A DNA stretch of 28,713 bases from positions 1-28,713 of the forward strand of contig JAABRB010000006.1 of assembly GCA_011391185.1 (NCBI GenBank), in the 5' to 3' direction. This stretch comes from Betaproteobacteria bacterium (GTDB lineage Bacteria; Pseudomonadota; Gammaproteobacteria; Burkholderiales; SG8-39). Under the pieces are notes generated by a model. It saw nothing but the letters and a program-made list of their open reading frames with translations. It was not told the origin of the DNA and ran no database searches. Each line of letters opens with the position of its first letter. Position 1 is the stretch's first letter. Position numbers and translations under genes: made by a program. Of this stretch, positions 24,441 to 28,713 are shown piece by piece.

Positions 24441-24473
24441 TCGCGCAAGTGACTCGCGCAAGTGACTCGCGCA
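24441..24473. repeat. 13-bp tandem repeat (2.5 copies)
   Basis: TCGCGCAAGTGAC occurs at 24441-24453 and 24454-24466, with a partial TCGCGCA at 24467-24473. It follows directly after the 50-bp repeats. Confidence 0.9.
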
Positions 24474-24490
24474 ATTCTACTGCTGCGCGC

Positions 24491-24525
24491 AAAGAAAAGC
24501 GGCCGCGAGCTACGCCCGCGGCCGC
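24491..24525 (-). terminator. Intrinsic terminator of the small secreted-protein gene
   Basis: On the minus strand, a perfect 9-bp stem GCGGCCGCG/CGCGGCCGC (24517-24525 with 24499-24507) with a nine-base loop is followed by TTTTCTTT. This fits a Rho-independent terminator about 100 bases after the stop at 24628. A second 7-bp hairpin CTCGACT/AGTCGAG (24570-24588) lies between. Confidence 0.75.
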
Positions 24526-24627
24526 TGAATGTCGTGCGAGTTTGTTCGACTGCTTATTCTCGCGTCGGGCTCGACTCGCGGAGTCGAGTGCTGCAACGGA
24601 GAACGCGGGGCCGAAAAAACCTTTCGT

Positions 24628-24786
24628 TCAGCCGCCGCGCTTGTCCACCGTGCTGGAGGTGCTGGCAGAGCTGGAACCTTTCGTCCCGGTCATCTTGTCC
24701 AGACCCGAGCTGTAGCAAGCCAACGCGGCGCTGCTCGACATCGTGAACACGATGGCGGCAACGAAACTCAGCAATCGACTAGACAT
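24628..24786 (-). CDS. Small secreted protein (52 aa)
   Basis: The 52-residue product MSSRLLSFVAAIVFTMSSSAALACYSS... has a signal peptide (about residues 1-23) ending ALA just before Cys24, followed by a Ser/Thr-rich tail (TGTKGSSSASTSSTVDKRGG). It could be cleaved before Cys24 by signal peptidase I, or lipidated there; the lipobox (AALAC) is imperfect. The ribosome site AAAGGAGGTGATC is a full complement of the 16S rRNA tail, suggesting strong translation. A terminator follows. No homology is recognised. An upstream in-frame start to 24882 is open but is not supported by a ribosome site. Confidence 0.75.
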   Translation of the reverse strand: MSSRLLSFVAAIVFTMSSSAALACYSSGLDKMTGTKGSSSASTSSTVDKRGG

Positions 24787-25160
24787 CGGATCACCTCCTT
24801 TCCGCAAACCCGGCACATGCCGTGCCGAAACGATAGCAGACCCGCTCGCGCACGACAAACGGGGCCTGCCCGCCGTCCGCACGATAGCGGTTCCGAAACG
24901 AGAAACCGGTCACACCCGGAGGGTCCTTGTCGGTCTTCGCTGCAGCGCGGCAAGACCTGAAATCGCCCCACCCGGCCCGCGGATCGTGCTACATTCCTAT
25001 CCGCAGGATATTCAAGAAGTGAGTACGCAGTGCCACTACCGTCCATACCGCCGCGCCAGCGGCGTTTCCGGTTCCACTCCCCTCCCTTGATCTTCGTGCC
25101 CGGCCGCCGTGGCCCGGTAACGCTTCGGCTATCTCAATCGATTCAAGGAAAGGAAGTTCA
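24787..25160 (+). promoter_or_regulatory. Divergent promoter region and long leader of the cold-shock gene
   Basis: 374 bp without a gene. It holds a 6-bp hairpin GGTCTT/AAGACC (24932-24957), a possible extended -10 TGCTACATT at 24987-24995 with no clear -35, and several GC-rich inverted repeats near 25050-25120. The long untranslated leader that this promoter would give is usual for cspA-type mRNAs, whose leaders change structure with temperature. AAGGAAAGGAAG precedes the ATG at 25161. Confidence 0.4.
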
Positions 25161-25364
25161 ATGGCAACCGGTACCGTAAAGTGGTTCAGCGAGGAAAAAG
25201 GCTACGGGTTCATCACGCCCGATGGCGGCGGCAAGGATCTGTTTGCGCATCACACCGCGATCCAGATGGCCGGGTTCAAGACCCTCAAGGAAGGCCAGAA
25301 GGTGGAGTTCGAAGTGCGCGAGGGCCAGAAGGGCCCGCAGGCAGGCAACGTCAAGCCGGTCTGA
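25161..25364 (+). CDS. Cold-shock domain protein, CspA family
   Basis: A 67-residue OB-fold protein binding single-stranded RNA and DNA, acting as an RNA chaperone. It has the family start [17 protein letters not shown] with RNP1 (KGYGFI, residues 13-18) and RNP2 (LFAHH, 27-31), the usual length, and a C-terminus GNVKPV. AAGGAAAGGAAG forms the ribosome site. An intrinsic terminator follows 20 bp after the stop, so it is a single-gene unit. Whether it is cold-induced or constitutive cannot be told from the sequence. Confidence 0.97.
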   Translation: MATGTVKWFSEEKGYGFITPDGGGKDLFAHHTAIQMAGFKTLKEGQKVEFEVREGQKGPQAGNVKPV

Positions 25365-25384
25365 AGCGATCTGGAGTTCTGTTG

Positions 25385-25412
25385 AAAAAGCCCGGGCGAC
25401 CGGGCTTTTTTT
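25385..25412 (+). terminator. Intrinsic terminator of the cold-shock gene
   Basis: A perfect 11-bp stem (25385-25395 with 25400-25410) closed by a GCGA tetraloop and ending in a run of seven T. This is the clearest Rho-independent terminator in the window. Confidence 0.95.
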
Positions 25413-25470
25413 CGCCCTGCGGCGGAATCGCGCGCGGGGCGTGCGCGATAGCGAGGGTTGGAGATCTTTT

Positions 25471-25586
25471 CCCCTCCTTTTCAAGGAGGGGTGCCCGCGA
25501 AGCGGGCGGGGTGGTTGCGGCTTCGATCAGGACTCTGGAACACCACCCCGGTTGCTTCGCAACCACCCCTCCTCGAAGAGGAGGGG
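25471..25586. repeat. REP/BIME-like element with two inverted, covarying halves
   Basis: The left half (25471-25515) and the right half (25542-25586) are inverted copies of about 45 bp. Each forms two hairpins: CCCCTCC/GGAGGGG and CCCGC-GAA-GCGGG on the left; GGTTGC-TTC-GCAACC and CCCCTCCTC-GAA-GAGGAGGGG on the right. The differences between halves compensate: CCC/GGG in one stem corresponds to GTT/AAC in the other, so pairing is preserved. This is the build of paired repetitive extragenic palindromes. It lies between the cold-shock terminator and a glucoamylase remnant. Confidence 0.8.
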
Positions 25587-25616
25587 ATACAACATTCCTG
25601 AGAAACGGGCGGGTAC

Positions 25617-25766
25617 TCCCCCATCGGGAGCTATGCCGCAATCGGCGACTGCCACGGCTCCGCGCTGGTCGGTCGCGACGGCAACATCGAGTGGTGCGCG
25701 CTGAAACGGTTCGACGCGCCACCGGTCTTCCTGAGTGTGCCGGACGCGGAACACAAGGGCGCGCAA
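25617..25766 (+). pseudogene. 5' remnant of a glycoside hydrolase family 15 (glucoamylase/trehalase-like) gene
   Basis: In the frame of 25620 the sequence encodes PIGSYAAIGDCHGSALVG (25620-25673), then RDGNIEWCALKRFDAPPVF (to 25730) and DAEHKGAQ. This follows the N-terminus of GH15 proteins, which typically read PIGDYALIGD...[24 protein letters not shown]...DAERGG. There is no start codon (TGA at 25599-25601 is in frame just before), and the match ends near 25760 at the stop of the Nudix-MBL gene. About 45 codons of a protein that normally has some 600 remain. The REP-like element lies 30 bp upstream. Family recognition is from memory. Confidence 0.7.
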
Positions 25767-25769
25767 CGG

Positions 25770-27443
25770 CTACGCTGCGACCACCTCCCATCGCCCTCCC
25801 GCTATCCGACGCGCGCGACCCTCTCGTTCCAGCTTGAGGAGATGCGCAAGCAGCGACCGGGCGGCAATGCCATGGCGCCGCGGCGGCGCATCGTCGTACA
25901 CCGTCGGAACGAGCTGTTCCACGGTCGCCGTTCCGGCGGCACGCAGTGTGTGCCACACCTTGTTCTCGCGGTCGCGCCGATGAATGATCAACCGGTCGAT
26001 GACCTCGGGCAGTTTGTCCATGAGGAATCCGTGACCTGGCGCGATGTAAGCCACCTCCTCGGCGATCAGCGCCTGGAGCGACGCGAAGTAAGCGGTCATG
26101 TCACCGTCGGGCGGATTGATGACGACCGTCGAGCCCTGCATGATGTGATCGCCCGTGAAAAGCAGCCGCTCCTCTTCCAGGAGGAAGCAGAGCTGATTCG
26201 AGGCATGGCCCGGCGTGTGCAGCACCCGCAGCGTGCTGCCCGCGACCGCGATACGCTCGCCATGCGCGAGGCGCGTATCCGGCTGAAACGTCGCATCCTG
26301 ACGCTCGGCGTGCAGCGCGAGCATGCCGAAGGTCAGCGCGCCGGTCCGCGCCTTGAGCGACGCGGCCGCCGGCGAGTGATCGATATGGGTGTGAGTGCAC
26401 AAGATCCACCGGATCTGGCCGTCGGCTGCGGTGCAGATCGCCTCGACGTGGCGGTCGATTGCCGGGCCCGGGTCGATCACCGCGACACCTGTCGAGGCAT
26501 CGCCCAGCAGATACGTGTTCGTACCCGGCCCGGTCATCATCCCCGGGTTCGGTGCGGTGACGCGCCGCACCCGCGTTGAGAGTCGCACGACGTTGCCCGG
26601 AGCGATCTCGCAGTTCGCCGTACCCTTCCCGTCGGGATCGAGCTTGCCGACCTCGGCATAGGCATAGTCGCCCCAGAACAGCGTTGTCGGCCCGGTGCGG
26701 CTCGTCGCCGCGCGCGGAATCATCGCGGGCATCGCGCGCTCGGTTCGCGCGTAGTCGAGCGCCTCGTCGACCCTGTGGAATCGCGCGAGCGTCTGAAGGG
26801 TCTTGATGGTGGGGTACAGCAGGTTCACTTCGCCGCGCGCGTTGCGCGCCAGCGCATCCTGCGGCGTCACCCACACGTGATGCAGGAGCTCCGACCCGTC
26901 GTGCTCGGACTGCTGCCGGGCCGGCGCACGCGCGACGAAAAATCGCGTGTCGAAGCGGCGCGGACGCCCGGCCTGCGTGATCCAGCGGCTCAGGTAGGCC
27001 AGCGCATCGGTGGCGAGCGCGAGCCGCCGCTCGCGCAACAGATCGACGAGCGAAACATCGCCTTGATTGAGCGCCCGGCGCTGCTTGCCGAACTCGGCAC
27101 GGTGCTCATCGTCTTCGATCGGGACCACCTCGCCGGTGCCGTCATAGGCGAGCAGCAGCCCCGCCTCCTCGCAACTTTCGCGGATCGCCGCGATCCAGTA
27201 GGCCAGTCCGCCGTGCGGCAGGCCGAGCACGCGGCTTGCGTGTGCGTCATCCATGCCGCGCGCGAGCGCGGCGAGCGCGGGGGCGTGATCCGAGTCGTCG
27301 ACGGCGCCGCCCGGGAAGACATACGCGCCGCTCGCAAACTCGGCGAGATGCGTCCGCCGCATCATCAGCACCTCGAGGCCGCGCTCTCCATCGCGCAGGA
27401 GCGCGAGCGTTGCCGCCGGGCGGGGAATCATGGGAACGGTCAT
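25770..27443 (-). CDS. Nudix hydrolase-MBL fold (LACTB2-like) fusion protein
   Basis: A 557-residue two-domain hydrolase. The N-terminal Nudix domain (about 1-210) has AYVFPGGAVDD and the box core IAAIRESCEEAGLLL, with a roughly 45-residue insert between them. The C-terminal metallo-beta-lactamase domain (about 270-500) has CTHTHIDHSPAA (HxHxDH), HTPGHASNQLCF, FTGDHIMQG and APGHG, the zinc ligands expected for LACTB2/glyoxalase-II-like enzymes. The winged-helix tail typical of LACTB2 follows (about 500-557). Nudix action on a nucleotide or CoA derivative and MBL action on a thioester or RNA are both possible; the substrate is unknown. ATG 27443 is chosen because the N-terminus to the Nudix core is then short; the frame is open to 27509. 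Confidence 0.88.
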   Translation of the reverse strand: MTVPMIPRPAATLALLRDGERGLEVLMMRRTHLAEFASGAYVFPGGAVDDSDHAPALAALARGMDDAHASRVLGLPHGGLAYWIAAIRESCEEAGLLLAYDGTGEVVPIEDDEHRAEFGKQRRALNQGDVSLVDLLRERRLALATDALAYLSRWITQAGRPRRFDTRFFVARAPARQQSEHDGSELLHHVWVTPQDALARNARGEVNLLYPTIKTLQTLARFHRVDEALDYARTERAMPAMIPRAATSRTGPTTLFWGDYAYAEVGKLDPDGKGTANCEIAPGNVVRLSTRVRRVTAPNPGMMTGPGTNTYLLGDASTGVAVIDPGPAIDRHVEAICTAADGQIRWILCTHTHIDHSPAAASLKARTGALTFGMLALHAERQDATFQPDTRLAHGERIAVAGSTLRVLHTPGHASNQLCFLLEEERLLFTGDHIMQGSTVVINPPDGDMTAYFASLQALIAEEVAYIAPGHGFLMDKLPEVIDRLIIHRRDRENKVWHTLRAAGTATVEQLVPTVYDDAPPRRHGIAARSLLAHLLKLEREGRARRIAGGRWEVVAA

Positions 27444-27584
27444 GGAGATCGATCTTGATTTCGGAGGCGCATCGACGTCGATCGCGAGCGTTTCGGCCGC
27501 GGACCACATGATGCACGACGCTCCGCAGACGTGCAGGAGACGCTGACCGCCTGCCGGGGCCGGGGCGCTTCAGTTCACGCCATG

Positions 27585-27593
27585 TGGCATTAT
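27585..27593 (+). promoter_or_regulatory. Candidate extended -10 for the molybdenum hydroxylase genes
   Basis: TGGCATTAT (TG-n-CATTAT) lies 115 bases before the small-subunit start, in the divergent gap 27444-27707 between this gene and the Nudix-MBL gene. No convincing -35 is seen, and the assignment is tentative. Confidence 0.25.
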
Positions 27594-27707
27594 CCTCGCG
27601 AACATCGAATCCGCCGTTCCCGAAAGAGTTCGCCGGCGCCTGTTGACAGGAGGAGACCGTGCCGCACGCCGTAAAGTCCAACCGTTCCGCGCCGATCTGA
27701 GGTCAGG

Positions 27708-28175
27708 ATGAGCGAAGCGATCCGTTTCACCGTCAACGGCGCGGAGCGCGTCGTCCAGGCGGCGCAGAACACGCCGCTCGTCTACGTCCTGCGTAACGAC
27801 CTCGGACTGAAAGGCACGCGCCTCGGTTGCGGCGCGAATCAGTGCGGCGCGTGCCACGTCCTGATCGACGGCCAATCCGTGCCGTCGTGCGACACGCCAC
27901 TCTGGGCGGCCGCCGGCAAGAACGTCGTCACGATCGAGGGTCTCGGCACCCCGGAGCGCGCGCACCGGCTGCAGCGCGCGTTCATCGCCGAGCAGGCGGG
28001 GCAGTGCGGCTACTGCCTGTCCGGGATCATGATCAGCGCCGAAGCGCTCCTCGCGCGCACGCCCGATCCGACGGAGGACGAGGTTCGCACGGCGCTCGAC
28101 CGGCATCTGTGCCGCTGCGGAACGCACAATCGCATCGTGCGCGCCGTGCTCCGCGCGGCGCAGGAGGCGGCATGA
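27708..28175 (+). CDS. Molybdenum hydroxylase small subunit, [2Fe-2S] (isoquinoline 1-oxidoreductase/nicotinate dehydrogenase type)
   Basis: A 155-residue electron-transfer subunit with two iron-sulfur clusters. The plant-ferredoxin-like cluster is bound by Cys41, Cys46, Cys49 and Cys61 in LGCGANQCGACHVLIDGQSVPSC. The second, four-helix cluster is bound by Cys100, Cys103, Cys135 and Cys137 in QCGYCLSGI and LCRCGTHNRI. The xanthine dehydrogenase family uses this subunit to pass electrons from the Mo centre. The sequence fits the isoquinoline/nicotinate hydroxylase branch, where the acceptor is often a cytochrome. GAGG lies upstream of the ATG at 27708, and the stop overlaps the next start by 4 bp. 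Confidence 0.95.
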   Translation: MSEAIRFTVNGAERVVQAAQNTPLVYVLRNDLGLKGTRLGCGANQCGACHVLIDGQSVPSCDTPLWAAAGKNVVTIEGLGTPERAHRLQRAFIAEQAGQCGYCLSGIMISAEALLARTPDPTEDEVRTALDRHLCRCGTHNRIVRAVLRAAQEAA

Positions 28176-28713
28176 GCACGCCATCGAAACCCGCGAGCGA
28201 CGCGAAACTGCCGGGTAGCCTGCAGGGCAACCGGCGACTTTCGCAGTGGCTGCGCATCGCCCAGGCGGGGACAGTCACCGTCACTTCGGGAAAGGTCGAG
28301 ATCGGGCAGGGCATTCTCACCGCGCTCGCGCAGATCGCGGCGGAGGAGCTCGACGTCGATCTCGGCTGCGTCGTCCTCGTGCCGGCGACGACCCCTGCCA
28401 GCCCGAACGAGGGCGTGACCTCGGGAAGCCTGTCGATTCAGGACTCGGGTACCGCGCTGCGCTACGCGTGCGCCGAGGCCCGCGCAATCTATCTCGCGGA
28501 AGCGGCGGCGGAACTGGGCGTCGCTGTGGATACGCTCAAGGTGGAGGACGGCGCAATCTCCGCGCCGAACGGCCGCCGGACGAGCTACTGGGCACTCGCC
28601 GACGACGCGCTGCTCGATCGCGAAGCGACCGGATCGGCCACGCCCAAGCCGCCGAGCGCCTACCGGATCGTGGGCCAGTCGACGGCGCGCGTCGATCTCC
28701 CGGACAAGATCTT
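28172..28713 (+). CDS. Molybdenum hydroxylase large (molybdopterin-binding) subunit, 5' part only
   Basis: The first 180 codons of a large subunit that runs off the window. It contains SLQGNRRLSQWLRIAQAGTVTVTSGKVEIGQG (about residues 16-47), ILTALAQIAAEELDVDL and TSGSLSIQDSGTALRYACAEAR. This is typical of the isoquinoline 1-oxidoreductase beta/nicotinate dehydrogenase B family, which begins directly with this Mo-binding segment and has no FAD domain. The start ATG at 28172 overlaps the small-subunit TGA (ATGA) with AGGAGG 6 bases before it. The enzyme probably hydroxylates an N-heterocycle or aldehyde; the substrate is unresolved. Confidence 0.93.
   Translation, partial: MSTPSKPASDAKLPGSLQGNRRLSQWLRIAQAGTVTVTSGKVEIGQGILTALAQIAAEELDVDLGCVVLVPATTPASPNEGVTSGSLSIQDSGTALRYACAEARAIYLAEAAAELGVAVDTLKVEDGAISAPNGRRTSYWALADDALLDREATGSATPKPPSAYRIVGQSTARVDLPDKI

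Noticed and set aside
24261..24461. Upstream in-frame extension of the methyltransferase through the 50-bp repeats
   Set aside because: The signal peptide beginning at 24260 and the ribosome site before it fix the start there. The repeat period is not a multiple of three.
25231..25364. Cold-shock gene as part of a longer operon
   Set aside because: A strong intrinsic terminator follows within 20 bp and the next plus-strand segment is a gene remnant.

Overview
The window is GC-rich, densely coded DNA from a proteobacterium, most likely a betaproteobacterium (Burkholderiales-like). The reasons are the apparent 3' part of an SAH riboswitch ahead of ahcY-metF, the strong Shine-Dalgarno sites, the CpxR/CpxA/CpxP-like module, and the gene content. 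No species assignment can be made from the sequence alone. There are no rRNA or tRNA genes, no CRISPR array, and no intact insertion sequence or prophage.

Layout. 1-2433: methyl-cycle operon (SAH riboswitch remnant cut by the window edge, ahcY, metF). 2711-3421: an orphan NarL-type regulator that lacks its phosphoacceptor Asp. 3679-5059: divergent ada-like repair gene and tfoX-like gene. 5099-6863 (minus): a decayed GNAT/nitrilase gene downstream of a threonine dehydratase-like gene. 6986-9324: M20 peptidase and a lipoprotein. 9322-9536: a 215-bp MITE-like element. 9544-10807 (minus): 5'-nucleotidase-like HAD protein and HdeD-like membrane protein. 10940-13570 (minus): histidine kinase, OmpR-type regulator and Spy/CpxP-like chaperone, with an exact GTAAA-N5-GTAAA CpxR-type box upstream. 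13809-16254: transglutaminase-like protein, then cobalt-type nitrile hydratase alpha, beta and activator. 16340-17677: omega-aminotransferase. 17680-19181: DoxX and a divergent LysR regulator. 19150-21783: SUMF1-family protein and a large GNAT-like hypothetical. 21780-21919: a second MITE-like element. 21926-24260: an orphan periplasmic-binding-type protein without a signal peptide, a PNPOx-family protein, and an exported SAM methyltransferase. 24261-25769: a repeat-rich stretch with 50-bp palindromic tandem repeats, a 52-aa secreted protein, a cold-shock gene, a REP/BIME-like element and a glucoamylase remnant. 25770-27443: Nudix-MBL fusion. 27708-28713: small and partial large subunits of a molybdenum hydroxylase.

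How the genes work together. ahcY and metF recycle homocysteine and feed methyl groups back to methionine. The kinase, regulator and Spy-like genes form a self-contained envelope-stress circuit. The three nitrile hydratase genes overlap by 4 bp at each junction and make a complete enzyme plus its maturation factor, but no amidase is next to them.

I found no clearly new multi-gene system. The strongest unusual signals are the Asp-less response regulator, the GNAT/nitrilase gene with its nitrilase core deleted and an in-frame TAG before its conserved tail, two MITE-like elements whose ends supply the stop codons of the upstream genes, the CpxR-type box, the covarying REP-like arms, and the glucoamylase 5' remnant.
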